DNA of 64,000 bases from the NCBI RefSeq assembly GCF_001524445.2, contig NZ_CP013417.1, forward strand, positions 2,542,001-2,606,000, written 5' to 3'. Position 1 is the first letter of the stretch. The number at the start of each line of letters is the position of its first letter. The notes under the pieces are model-generated. The model saw only the letters and a list, made by a program, of their open reading frames with translations. It was not told where the DNA came from and did not search any database. The DNA is from Burkholderia savannae (GTDB taxonomy: Bacteria; Pseudomonadota; Gammaproteobacteria; Burkholderiales; Burkholderiaceae). The translations under genes were made by a program, and so were the position numbers. This document shows, in pieces, positions 8,302 through 17,123 of this stretch.

Positions 8302-10815
8302 TCAGCGCACGCGGCGCGCGCGCAAGAACCCGGCGGCGGAAACCGAGCCGCCGCTGAATACCGCTTCGCCGACCAGATAGACTGTCGTCGTGCTCGACAC
8401 GTTGATGCGCGTGACAGGCGGAATCGCCGTGGCGGCGCCAGTCGCCGTGATCGATCCGCCGCTCTGAAAGTAGTTCCCCAGAGACGGCAGCGTCGCCGAC
8501 GTCGTATTCACGCCGGCGATCCAGATCGTCGACGTCGCGCCGCTGCCCGACGTATATGTCGCGGCACCAGTCACATCCCAATCCCCGGCAGTCAGGCTGA
8601 TGCTGGTCAGGTTCTGTGCTGTCCCGCTCGTCGTCATGTTGACGCTCGAGAAGGTCGAATTGACGAATTCGCCCACGCTGCCCGCGTTCGCGTTGTCCGC
8701 CGCCGCCGTGCCCTTGATCCCGGCGGTCGTCGATGGCGTGATCAGGCCGCTCGCGCTGAGCGTCGTGAAGCTGCCTGCGGCGGCCGTCGTCTGCCCGATC
8801 GCCGTACCATTGAGGCCCGTGCTGGTGATGTTCGCCGCCGTGCCGCCGTTGATGATGAAGTTGTACTGGCCGCCGCTCGGCTCGATGAAATTGAGCACGC
8901 CTGCGCTCGGCGAATACATCGCAACCGAGTACGTCGAGGCCGCTGAATACCACGTGAAGCCGGTCATCAACGGCATCGAGATCACATTCGCCTGACGCGT
9001 GCCGCCACCGGTATCAAGCGCCCCGTTCCCGATGACAATTCCGTTCTGGAACGTCTGCGGGTTCGGGACGATGTCGATCGCCGTCGTACAGCCACTCAGA
9101 CCCGCCGTCGTCGATTGCCCTGTACCGCAATCGTAACGATGGGCGACCGTCTGGTTCGTCGCGTTGATGTTGAACGGATCTTCACCAGGCGGCGAACCCC
9201 ACAGGCTGTTAATGGATTGCTCCATCTGGATATGCGGTCCAAAGCCAGCCGTCGCCGCTGCGAGGTTGTCCTGCAGATAAACGTTCTCAGCGGGATACCC
9301 AGTGTTGCCCCAGGAATCCAGGTACAAGAAACTCTGCAGCGGGAACGCAGCAGCCCCGCTCGTCGCGTCGGATGACCGCGCGCCAAGCGTCAGCGCGTAG
9401 CCGCCGGTCGGCGGCGATACGATCTGCGCGGCACTCGTAAGGCGGAAGTCCTGTCCAGCCGAAACTTGATTCAGCCATGCAGCCGAATTTCCCTGCGATG
9501 CTGAACCAACCTTCAGCGTCTGTGTGCCGACGTCGTTCGCGATCACCGATGATGTCGTACTGTAGCGCTGCTGACCGAATTGCACTGCTACAGCCGTCGA
9601 GTTCGTAGCGGTTGCCGGGCAGTTCATAGTGACCGTCGTACCTGAAATTGCGGTCACATAGGCTTTCGAATATGCGGCATTCGGCGTCGAGCATTCGTTG
9701 ACGAACGACGCGTAGATCCCCATGCCGACCGCGATTCCGGTCGCGCTCGTGACCGTGATGCTCGTCGAGCCGTTTGTCGTCGTGGCAGTCGTGCTGATCG
9801 GCGCGACGATGGTCGGGAATACCGACGTACCGATGCTGGTCGGCGTGCCGAGGCCAGTCGTGCCAGTCGAAGAAAGCGTTGTGAATGAACCAGTGCTCGG
9901 CGTCACGTTGCCGACAGGGGTACTGTTAATGCCTCCGGCTGTTGACAAACTGCCCGAATCGGTAAGCGTCAGAATAGCAGTGCTATATCCGCTGTTGACT
10001 ACTTGCAATTGGCCATTCTGCGAACGGATCGATTTGTTCGGTGTGGTCGCACCATTCCCATTCAAGCTGATGTTGGCGCCGTTTCCACCGGTATCCGTTA
10101 CGACGAGCGTCCCGGTAGAACCTGACGTGGTGGCCGAAAGCGACGTGAACGCGCCGGTGCTTGGCGTTACCGCGCCAATCGGTGACGCGTCGAGGCCGGG
10201 CGAAATTGCCACTCTGCCGCCGCTCGCGCCGATGGTCGGATTCCCACCGTTCGAACCCGTGAGTGTGAGATAGCGAGTGGCTCCGGCAGTGTTGGAAACG
10301 ACGGCCTGGGTGCCACCGCCGGTGTTCATCACGACCGCGCCAGTGCCTTTCGCGTTGGCATTCAGGTTGACGTTTGTGTCGCTACCCTGTGCAGAGATCG
10401 TGACACCATTGTTGGTCGGCGCCCCGGTCACTTGAAGATAGTTCACGGCGCCCGGCGTGTCCACGATAGACATTTGTGCGCGCGTAAGACTGCCTGTATA
10501 GAACCCGATCCCGTTCGTCCCTTTCGAACTGAGATTCAAGTTGACATTGGCATCGCTACCTGCCGCCGAAACACTAGCACCGTTGCCAGTTATATTGCCC
10601 TGCACTTGCACCCAATTGACTGCACTTGCGGTCGTTACTGCGCGCAGCGCTTCAGCACCTGCTGTGCCGCCGAGGCTAACCTGACCAGAAAATACGCCTG
10701 CCCCAGCAGTCACCGAACCGCCCGTGACCGTGAGGTTGCTCAACGTCGGCGACGGATACGACTGCGCCAGCGCGACCAGCGGAACAAGAAGAAAGGAAAT
10801 CAGCAGTTTTTTCAT
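8302..10815 (-). CDS. Tail fibre protein
   Basis: About 837 residues, rich in Gly, Ser, Thr and Asn. Shaft repeats of the phage fibre type (SDTNVNLNANAKGTGAV and similar; STGAFTSLS, STGSFTTLS, AAGSFTTLS) lead to a globular C-terminal beta domain (SISLTAGDWDVTGAATYTSG ... YLVGEAVFSGG). This should be the distal receptor-binding protein. The start at 10815 (ATG overlapping the previous stop) gives an N-terminus that looks like a secretion signal, as in the adjacent smaller fibre gene. There is no variable repeat here, so it is not a target of the retroelement. Confidence 0.85.
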   Translation of the reverse strand: MKKLLISFLLVPLVALAQSYPSPTLSNLTVTGGSVTAGAGVFSGQVSLGGTAGAEALRAVTTASAVNWVQVQGNITGNGASVSAAGSDANVNLNLSSKGTNGIGFYTGSLTRAQMSIVDTPGAVNYLQVTGAPTNNGVTISAQGSDTNVNLNANAKGTGAVVMNTGGGTQAVVSNTAGATRYLTLTGSNGGNPTIGASGGRVAISPGLDASPIGAVTPSTGAFTSLSATTSGSTGTLVVTDTGGNGANISLNGNGATTPNKSIRSQNGQLQVVNSGYSTAILTLTDSGSLSTAGGINSTPVGNVTPSTGSFTTLSSTGTTGLGTPTSIGTSVFPTIVAPISTTATTTNGSTSITVTSATGIAVGMGIYASFVNECSTPNAAYSKAYVTAISGTTVTMNCPATATNSTAVAVQFGQQRYSTTSSVIANDVGTQTLKVGSASQGNSAAWLNQVSAGQDFRLTSAAQIVSPPTGGYALTLGARSSDATSGAAAFPLQSFLYLDSWGNTGYPAENVYLQDNLAAATAGFGPHIQMEQSINSLWGSPPGEDPFNINATNQTVAHRYDCGTGQSTTAGLSGCTTAIDIVPNPQTFQNGIVIGNGALDTGGGTRQANVISMPLMTGFTWYSAASTYSVAMYSPSAGVLNFIEPSGGQYNFIINGGTAANITSTGLNGTAIGQTTAAAGSFTTLSASGLITPSTTAGIKGTAAADNANAGSVGEFVNSTFSSVNMTTSGTAQNLTSISLTAGDWDVTGAATYTSGSGATSTIWIAGVNTTSATLPSLGNYFQSGGSITATGAATAIPPVTRINVSSTTTVYLVGEAVFSGGSVSAAGFLRARRVR

Positions 10816-11357
10816 CACGATTTCGAGAGAACCCCGCCGTTGTTCCAGAGGACGCCTGCGCTTGCCGGGAGCGTCGTCGGCAGGCTGTTGAACCATGCGA
10901 GGTAGAGCGTGCCGAAGGTCGACGTCGACATGCCCGTGATCGAGCTGTTCACGAACGCGGTAGTCGCGATCTGCGTCGTGTTCGTGCCGGTGGTTGCCGT
11001 CGGTGCGGCAGGCGTGCCGGTGAATGTGGGCGATGCGAGTGACGCGAGGCCCGTTGCACATGTGAAGCCCGTCCCGCTCGTATAGGTCAGCGCGTTGCCG
11101 GCCGCGCTACACGAAGGCATCGCGAACGCCGTCACGCCGGCCGTTGCCGATGTGACGTTCGCGAGCACGGTATTCGCCGCGATGTTCGCGAGACTGCTGA
11201 TCGCGATGCCGCCCGGAAATGACGGCGGATTCGTGAACGTCGCGTTCGTGATCGTGGCCGTGCCGTTGACGGTCATGTTGTTGAACGTCGGGCTCGGGTA
11301 CGTCTGGGCGAGCGCCACCAGCGGCGCGCAGAGCGCCGCGACGAGCAGTCGTTTCAT
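10815..11357 (-). CDS. Short tail-fibre-like protein
   Basis: 180 residues. The N-terminus (PLVALAQTYPSPTFNNMTV) is paralogous to that of the long fibre. A fibre motif SPTFTGTPAAPTATTGTNTTQIATTAFV follows in the middle, typical of lambda Stf-like shafts. It ends with the GVLWNNGGVLSKS module shared with two other tail genes here. It probably forms part of the fibre or its attachment. The stop codon overlaps the ATG of the long fibre gene (ATGA). Confidence 0.75.
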   Translation of the reverse strand: MKRLLVAALCAPLVALAQTYPSPTFNNMTVNGTATITNATFTNPPSFPGGIAISSLANIAANTVLANVTSATAGVTAFAMPSCSAAGNALTYTSGTGFTCATGLASLASPTFTGTPAAPTATTGTNTTQIATTAFVNSSITGMSTSTFGTLYLAWFNSLPTTLPASAGVLWNNGGVLSKS

Positions 11358-11369
11358 TGTGGGAGACCT

Positions 11370-11582
11370 TTACGAAATGGCGACGACGCCTGCGTCGTTC
11401 CAGAGCTGGCCGGCGGTTGACGGCTTGTCGGTGGGAAGCGATGCCGCGAATGCGGACATCAGTTGGATCAGCGCGGCGAGCGGCATCGTGCATTCCGCCC
11501 AGTTGCCGTTCTGCATCTGTTTGATCGTCACCAGCTCGTTGCCGGTGAGCGGTTGCGGGAGTCCGTAGATCCCGCTCATCAC
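11370..11582 (-). CDS. Small tail protein with LWND-type C-terminal module
   Basis: 70 residues, starting MMSGIYGLPQPLTGNELVTI and ending GQLWNDAGVVAIS. The first part (LTGNELVTIKQMQNGNWAECT) recalls the adaptor segments found before fibre domains. It overlaps the glycine-rich gene upstream by 4 bp. It is probably a fibre connector or cap; the function is inferred from position and the shared C-terminal module. Confidence 0.6.
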   Translation of the reverse strand: MMSGIYGLPQPLTGNELVTIKQMQNGNWAECTMPLAALIQLMSAFAASLPTDKPSTAGQLWNDAGVVAIS

Positions 11583-12532
11583 GAGTACTCGTAGACGAGG
11601 ACGATGCCGTTGAAGCCGGTGTTCCCCGCAGTTGCAGCAGCCCCTACGATTGCGACGCCAGCAGCACCCGCGCCCGGGCCGACGCCACCACCCGCAATCG
11701 GCGAGCCGCCGCCCGGACCACCGATCGCATTTGCCTGCCCCGACGGACCGAAGGTCGAACCGCCAATGCTCATCGAGCCAGGCTCGCCAGAGACATTCAG
11801 GATGTTCCCGCCCGTTGCCGTCGGCGGCGATTGCACACCCGATCCCGGAACGCCGAACACGGTTGATCCATTGGGGCCGAAGCCTTGTGTGCCGAAACCG
11901 CCTTGCGCCGTCATCAAAGAGCCGAAAGACGAATTTCCACCGTTGCCGCCGAGGCTGTTACCCACTGCGCCAGCCAGGCCGCCCGCGCCGACGGTGATCA
12001 GTTGCGACGATCCGATCGTTGCGGCTACGAACCGACCGACCGCCAGAGCCCCCGAGCAAGCTCCGCCCGAGATCGAAATTTGCGTTGCGCTCGCGGCCGA
12101 CACGCCGCCCGTACCGCCGCCCGCTGCCTGGCAGGAAGCGATCACGAAGCTCATCCCCGGCGTCGGCGTGTATGTCGTCGAGCCGACCGTCGTGAACGTC
12201 TGAATCCCGATCAGCCGCCCCGGGTTGATCGATTGCATCTGCCCCGCCGTCGGCCCACTGAAGGCGAAATCGTTCGTCGACCATGCCTGCGCGGTCGTGC
12301 CCTCTTGCCCGCGCAATAGACCGCTGAGCGTCGCGCCCGAGATCGACGTCGCGTAGATGATTTCGAACTGTTGCTGCGTCGCGCGGTCGTTGAGCGTGAT
12401 GACGAGCGCCGTGCTCGCCGGAATCGATGACGGCAAGTTCGCCGCGCTCGAGAGCGTCAGCGATGTTGCGGTGGACGAGATCGCCCCCGCCAACGTCGTT
12501 GCCACATTGTTGGCGAATGTGAAAATGGTCAT
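11579..12532 (-). CDS. Glycine-rich tail adhesin-like protein
   Basis: 317 residues. The N-terminal 110 residues (TFANNVATTLAGAISS ... LSGLLRGQEGT) are an attachment domain seen in many phage tail proteins. After a beta linker comes a Gly-rich C-terminal half with repeated GG-rich loops (GGNGGNSS, GGPGGGSPIAGGG), like the polyglycine sandwich of T4-type gp38 adhesins. It likely contributes to host recognition. Confidence 0.7.
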   Translation of the reverse strand: MTIFTFANNVATTLAGAISSTATSLTLSSAANLPSSIPASTALVITLNDRATQQQFEIIYATSISGATLSGLLRGQEGTTAQAWSTNDFAFSGPTAGQMQSINPGRLIGIQTFTTVGSTTYTPTPGMSFVIASCQAAGGGTGGVSAASATQISISGGACSGALAVGRFVAATIGSSQLITVGAGGLAGAVGNSLGGNGGNSSFGSLMTAQGGFGTQGFGPNGSTVFGVPGSGVQSPPTATGGNILNVSGEPGSMSIGGSTFGPSGQANAIGGPGGGSPIAGGGVGPGAGAAGVAIVGAAATAGNTGFNGIVLVYEYS

Positions 12533-12548
12533 GGTCGAGTGGTCAGTG

Positions 12549-13448
12549 CTACGAGATCGCGATCAAGCCGCCGTCGTTCCAGAGCTGGCCCGAGCCGTCG
12601 GTGCGCGGCGTCAGCGGGAGATTCCCGCCGCCCAATGCGAGCAGCTCAGGCGGGAAGGTGGTGCCGAAATACAGCGGGGGTGCCGTCGGATCGGGCGTCA
12701 CGCCAGGGATGACAGAGATCGTTCCGCCGTTCCACCACACCGCGCCCGGCGACAGGCCGACCGGACTCGTCGGATAGTTGAATGGGAACTGCATCGTCAG
12801 CAGCCCGTCAGTGTTCGCGAACCGGACGAAATCGAACTGCAGCTGATACTCGAACGGGAACTGGATCGCGCCGTTCGCATAGCAGAGCTGCAACGCCTCG
12901 AAGCCGACGCTGTCGAGCGCCGTCACCGTGAAAAGCGTGCCCGCCACCGTGATCGACGGCGGATCGTTCAGCACGGGGTAATCGCTCCCGTTCACGCCAT
13001 TGATGAACCGCGAGATGCGATTCTTCAGCCACTGCATCGTGAACTGCATGCCGTCGCCGCGGTACAGATGCCACGTCAGCACGCGCTTGTAGATGTCATC
13101 GCTCGCGACTGACGTCGTCTCGTTCGTCGAATAGTACTGTGCGTCGTATGCAATGGTGTCGTACGGATTGGCGTTATAGCCGGCCCGCCGCACGGTCGAT
13201 TGCGTCGCCAGCACGGGACGCCGGATGCCGTACACACCTCTACCGATCCAGTCGAGCAACGCCCCAGTGATGAACGGCGATGTGTACAGGCCGAGGGGCG
13301 CCTGGTTGAACCAGTCGAGATACCCCTGCGAGAGGCCGTTGAAGCTATTGACGAACGCCTGCAGCGACGGATCGTCTTCGTATTCCTTGTAGAGGTACGA
13401 CGGAATGACCTGCTGCAGCGGTTGCATGCCGAATGACTCGATCTGCAT
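12549..13448 (-). CDS. Baseplate/tail protein, gpI-like (DUF2612-type)
   Basis: 299 residues. The start QPLQQVIPSYLYKEYEDDP and the central region (PFITGALLDWIGRGVYG ... YKRVLTWHLYRGDGM) resemble the tail protein that follows the baseplate J protein in myoviruses and links baseplate to fibres. It contains an internal AVWWNGGTISVIPG and ends GQLWNDGGLIAIS, the module also found in two downstream genes. It lies directly after the J-like gene, in the conserved J-I-fibre order. Confidence 0.75.
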   Translation of the reverse strand: MQIESFGMQPLQQVIPSYLYKEYEDDPSLQAFVNSFNGLSQGYLDWFNQAPLGLYTSPFITGALLDWIGRGVYGIRRPVLATQSTVRRAGYNANPYDTIAYDAQYYSTNETTSVASDDIYKRVLTWHLYRGDGMQFTMQWLKNRISRFINGVNGSDYPVLNDPPSITVAGTLFTVTALDSVGFEALQLCYANGAIQFPFEYQLQFDFVRFANTDGLLTMQFPFNYPTSPVGLSPGAVWWNGGTISVIPGVTPDPTAPPLYFGTTFPPELLALGGGNLPLTPRTDGSGQLWNDGGLIAIS

Positions 13449-13451
13449 GCG

Positions 13452-14867
13452 TCACCCCTGCGTTACGGTCACGCCCGTCGCCGAGCAGAAAAAGTAGCTT
13501 TCCGGGTCCGACGTGATGATGTCCGTGCCGGCCGCCGGCGACACCGGCGTTCCGTTGATCGTCACCGAGAATTCCAACGTCGTGATGTTCGGGCCATCGA
13601 TCACAGATGACACGGCATCGCGGAACGTCGCCACCATCTCGTTCAGGTTGATCGGCTGACCCGAGAAGATCGAATTGATGTACGCCTGCAGCGCGGGCGC
13701 CGCCAGTTGGTTCACCGAGCTACCGGCCGTGAAGTTCGGCAGTGTTGTGTTCCATGTGACCGCGAGCGTCACGACCTGTTGCGGCGGATTGACGAACGGG
13801 ATGTTGTACGTGTTCGGGTTCTGGAACAGCGACACATTGACGTTGCGCGGATTCGACGAGAACGTCGCGCCACCCGTGTACGTGCCGAATCCGGTACCGT
13901 TCGTGCTCGTCGTGATCGACGTGCCCGAGATCGCGGCGACGGTATACGTGCCGTTGAACGCGCTCGGCGTCGCGCCGGTCACGGTGAATGTCTGCCCGAC
14001 CGTGTAACCGGCCGCCAAGTTCGTCTGGATCACGACCGGATTCGCGTTCGTCATGCCGGTGATGCCGAGCCTCGAACCCTGCAACAGCGCGATGTCGGCG
14101 ACACCCTGCAGGATCGCCGCGGCGACCGCGTAAGCGTCACCGCCTCCGCATACCACCTGCCAGCCCCCCGTCACTTGGTTGATCGAAATCAAGCGCTGCT
14201 GCACGCCGTTGATCTTCCCCAGCAACGTTTTCAGGAATGCCGGAGTTCCGACCGATGCAACCTGTCCGGCCTGAAGAACCCGGCCGCGATAGGTCTGCGG
14301 GCTTTCCGCGCTCGTTGCCGCAACGCCGGCGCCCGGATTGTTCACCGAGATCAGCCCGACATACTCGCTCGGCAGAGACGTGACGATCTGGTTGACCGTG
14401 TTGGCCGGGATCGCGAACGTACCGTTGTTCGTGGCGACCGCGTAGAGCTGCGCCGACTGGCCGGTCGACTGGATCACGCCGCCGTCCTGCAGCGCGTATT
14501 GATTCGATCCGTCGCTCACGACGAATCCGGGCGGCAGCACGTAGCCGGCCGGCCCGCTGAAAACGACATACACGTTTCCGTTCGCACTCGTACCTTGCGG
14601 CACGCCGAACTGTGCGCCGAGTTGCGCGAGCACGAAGGCGTTTGCGCCGTATGGCGTCACGCTGTTGACCGCTTCCACGCGCGCCTGATCGATCGTCGTC
14701 AGCGCGCCGACATCCGTCGACGCGACATCCTCGATCAGGCTGCCCGGCAGATTGGCCGTGTAATCGGGTACCTCGGCGGCGACATCATTGACCAGGTTCT
14801 GCCGCAGCGTGGCCGGATCGGTCGCAACCGGGCCGGCCGCAGTCATGACGAGGGGAATCTGGCTCAT
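13452..14867 (-). CDS. Baseplate J-like protein
   Basis: 471 residues. It starts with the ATDPATLRQNLVNDV ... DYTANLPGSLIEDVAST region, then SPQTYRGRVLQ, characteristic of the P2 gpJ / Mu gp47 family that forms the outer baseplate wedges of contractile tails. An inserted beta domain (about residues 255-335) with GTYTVAAISGTSIT is probably decorative. Gene order W-like, J, I-like is conserved. It overlaps the upstream gp25-like gene by 4 bp. Confidence 0.88.
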   Translation of the reverse strand: MSQIPLVMTAAGPVATDPATLRQNLVNDVAAEVPDYTANLPGSLIEDVASTDVGALTTIDQARVEAVNSVTPYGANAFVLAQLGAQFGVPQGTSANGNVYVVFSGPAGYVLPPGFVVSDGSNQYALQDGGVIQSTGQSAQLYAVATNNGTFAIPANTVNQIVTSLPSEYVGLISVNNPGAGVAATSAESPQTYRGRVLQAGQVASVGTPAFLKTLLGKINGVQQRLISINQVTGGWQVVCGGGDAYAVAAAILQGVADIALLQGSRLGITGMTNANPVVIQTNLAAGYTVGQTFTVTGATPSAFNGTYTVAAISGTSITTSTNGTGFGTYTGGATFSSNPRNVNVSLFQNPNTYNIPFVNPPQQVVTLAVTWNTTLPNFTAGSSVNQLAAPALQAYINSIFSGQPINLNEMVATFRDAVSSVIDGPNITTLEFSVTINGTPVSPAAGTDIITSDPESYFFCSATGVTVTQG

Positions 14868-15211
14868 ATCGCTACGGTCGCGTTCAGAAGCGCGCCGCTA
14901 TGCGCGACGGCCTGGATGTTGTAGACGGGCGGAAAACTGCCGGGAGCGCGCACGATCGCGAGCGATGCGAAGTACGGCGCGAACTGCTGCTGCGTGACCA
15001 TCGCGTAATAGTCGGGGAACACCTGCGTGACGACGGTCTGCTGCGCCGGTATTCCGTAATTCGCATAGAACGGCGATTCGCCAAGGTTCAGCTTCAGCAC
15101 CTGACAAAGGGTCGTCAGATAGACGTTGTCGTTGTAGCCGTTGGCGTCTGTCGTGACGGAGACCCAGCGATACGAGCCGTCCGCGTTGTAGATCCTGCCC
15201 CACGTGCGCAC
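14864..15211 (-). CDS. Baseplate wedge protein, gp25/gpW-like
   Basis: 115 residues, starting RTWGRIYNADGSYRWVSV. The centre (LCQVLKLNLGESPFYANYGIP) matches the pattern of small wedge proteins that precede J-like genes in myoviruses lacking a long gpW. It would nucleate sheath assembly at the baseplate. Position between spike and J genes supports the call. Confidence 0.75.
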   Translation of the reverse strand: MRTWGRIYNADGSYRWVSVTTDANGYNDNVYLTTLCQVLKLNLGESPFYANYGIPAQQTVVTQVFPDYYAMVTQQQFAPYFASLAIVRAPGSFPPVYNIQAVAHSGALLNATVAI

Positions 15212-15223
15212 GTCGTCGCTCCC

Positions 15224-15877
15224 TTAATTGATGGGCGGGTCGGTCTGCGTCTTCGACCCGGTGCCCGGGAAGTACCCGTGCGTGTGGTTCTCATAACTGT
15301 TGCCGTCGATCGACAGGCCGCTCGCGTCGAGCGTGATCGTGTGGCCGCCGAAGCTCATGACGATTCCGGCGCCCGTCACGGACAGCGAGCCGGATTCGAA
15401 CGTGAGCGTCACGCCGCTCTGGTTCACGACACACGATGATGTCGGTCCCTGCGTCGTGCGCGCGATCATCCCGTTCGGGCCACACACCTGCGCGGCATTG
15501 GAATCGTCGGGCGCAGAACTGGCGTTGCTGACCGGCACGAAGACCAGCGCCGACAGGTTGCCGCGGCGCCGGAAGTCGGCCGTGCCGCCGCCGAGCCCCG
15601 AAACACCGCCCAAGTACGCATCGGCCGGCATCGTCACGCCCTTGTCGCCGACCTGCGTCGGCATGCGAACCCACGGGCTTTCGGCCTTCGGGATCCTCAC
15701 CGGCGGCAACGTCCACGTGCCCTGCATCTCGAACTCGACGGTCACGATCGCGCCTGTGACCTTCGTCACGCGGCACGGCAGCGCATTGCCCGTGTCTTCG
15801 ATCGCCTTCTGCGCGCGGTCGATTGCCAGCCGATTCAGCGACTTCTGCAGCGGCAACTTTGCGTAGTTGTCAGCCAT
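15224..15877 (-). CDS. Baseplate spike protein (gpV/Gp138-like)
   Basis: 217 residues. An OB-fold region with CRVTKVTGAIVTVEFEMQGT is followed by a beta-helical needle and ends with ENHTHGYFPGTGSKTQ. The His-X-His near the tip is the classic iron-binding motif of P2 gpV and PAAR-less spikes. It pierces the host outer membrane on sheath contraction. The start overlaps the hub gene by 8 bp. Confidence 0.85.
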   Translation of the reverse strand: MADNYAKLPLQKSLNRLAIDRAQKAIEDTGNALPCRVTKVTGAIVTVEFEMQGTWTLPPVRIPKAESPWVRMPTQVGDKGVTMPADAYLGGVSGLGGGTADFRRRGNLSALVFVPVSNASSAPDDSNAAQVCGPNGMIARTTQGPTSSCVVNQSGVTLTFESGSLSVTGAGIVMSFGGHTITLDASGLSIDGNSYENHTHGYFPGTGSKTQTDPPIN

Positions 15878-16841
15878 TGCTCATCACCGCGCAGTTCGCG
15901 ATCGTCACCCAGGACGCGCCGTCGAGCGCGCGGAAGTTGCCGATGTGTCGCTGCTCGATCACCGAGAACTTGCCCTGGAAGGCGCTTTTGTATTTCAGAT
16001 TCGATGGCAATGCGGCTGCCGACGTCAGCACAATGTCAGGCGTGTTCTGCAGCCCCTGCGGCATCAGCAGTTCGGTGCCGAGCTGGATATCCGCGCGCAT
16101 CACGAGCTTGACCTGCATCACGTTCGGCGCGATCCACGTCGGCTGACCGACGAAATCCGTGAAAGCGAGCTGTACCGTGTTCGGTTGATACGTGCTGTCG
16201 TAGACGACGATCTGGCCGGCCTGAATCGTGACCTGCACGCCCGCATAATCGGCGCCAAGAAAGTTTCCCTGCGTGATCTCGGAGAGCAGCTGCGCGAGCT
16301 GCTCGAGCGTCGAGCACCGATGCACTTCATCGTGCGACTGCACCAGCTTGTCGCTGATGTTGATCAGCGCGGAAAGCGTCGGATAGGCGATCGACAGCGT
16401 CTGCTTCAGCGCCTGCGCCAGCGGCATGTTGGCGGTCCAGTTCAGGACGATGTTGCCGGGCTGGTCGAGCGTGTACACCGCCGGGTTCAGCACCAGGTCG
16501 AGCGTCATCTCGGTGCCTTCCCAGTTGCCGAAGGACTGCCATATCTGGCCGGCCGCGAGCAGCCCGGCCTGCTTCGGATTAGCGAGCGGCAGGCCGGCCT
16601 GCATGCCGCCCTTCATGGACAGGTTCATGCCAGCGAACTGCTGTGCCTGAAGCAGATCCTCGAGCGGGACGCCTTCGATCAGGATCGACTGGCCGCCCAT
16701 CGGCGTGCCGTACGTCGCGACCGGAATGTCGAATTCAACGTTCAGTGCGCCAGGATCGAACACGCCATTCTGGTGCGATGTCCAGCGTCGGAACGGCTTC
16801 GTCCCGCCTTCCGGCGTGATGGTGATGTCGTAGTAGCGCAT
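15870..16841 (-). CDS. Baseplate hub protein, gp27-like
   Basis: 323 residues. No strong signature motif, but length, position between the plug-like protein and the spike, and a tube-like beta-rich first half (RYYDITITPEGG ... LNVEFDIPVAT) fit the hub that joins tail tube and spike in simple myoviruses. Function is by synteny. Confidence 0.65.
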   Translation of the reverse strand: MRYYDITITPEGGTKPFRRWTSHQNGVFDPGALNVEFDIPVATYGTPMGGQSILIEGVPLEDLLQAQQFAGMNLSMKGGMQAGLPLANPKQAGLLAAGQIWQSFGNWEGTEMTLDLVLNPAVYTLDQPGNIVLNWTANMPLAQALKQTLSIAYPTLSALINISDKLVQSHDEVHRCSTLEQLAQLLSEITQGNFLGADYAGVQVTIQAGQIVVYDSTYQPNTVQLAFTDFVGQPTWIAPNVMQVKLVMRADIQLGTELLMPQGLQNTPDIVLTSAAALPSNLKYKSAFQGKFSVIEQRHIGNFRALDGASWVTIANCAVMSNG

Positions 16842-16844
16842 CGA

Positions 16845-17123
16845 TCAGGGGTTGACTTCGAAGTTGCCGCTGTCCTCTCGGTACAGCAGCGTCGAGGTCG
16901 AGAAGGCGCCGGGCGCGAGAGGAATGTCGTAGCCGAGCGGCGAGCCGACCATTCCACCCGACCATGCGACGTTGCCGTTTTGGTCGGTCAGCGTGACGTA
17001 CCAGCGTTGGCCGGCGATGTTCCACGTCACGGACAGCGAATACGAGACGCCGTCGAGCGAAACGGTCGCCTGGAACGGCGGTGTCGTGGCGTTCGACGGC
17101 AGGAAAGCGATGAGCGTCGTCAT
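16845..17123 (-). CDS. Baseplate plug-like protein (Pam3 gp18-like)
   Basis: 92 residues, starting MTTLIAFLPSNATTPPFQATV. The pattern of an F-x-A-T-V-S-L-D-G strand, then Y-x-L-x-V-x-W-N and W-Y-V-T-L-x-D, is that of the small plug protein described in cyanophage Pam3-type baseplates, encoded between hub components. The ATG at 17123 overlaps the end of the previous gene by 4 bp; the longer frame upstream is spurious. Confidence 0.7.
   Translation of the reverse strand: MTTLIAFLPSNATTPPFQATVSLDGVSYSLSVTWNIAGQRWYVTLTDQNGNVAWSGGMVGSPLGYDIPLAPGAFSTSTLLYREDSGNFEVNP

Noticed and set aside
8302..12532. Tail fibre genes considered as DGR targets
   Set aside because: No sequence related to the template repeat or its GAGTTCCGC...CAGATT end was seen in them.
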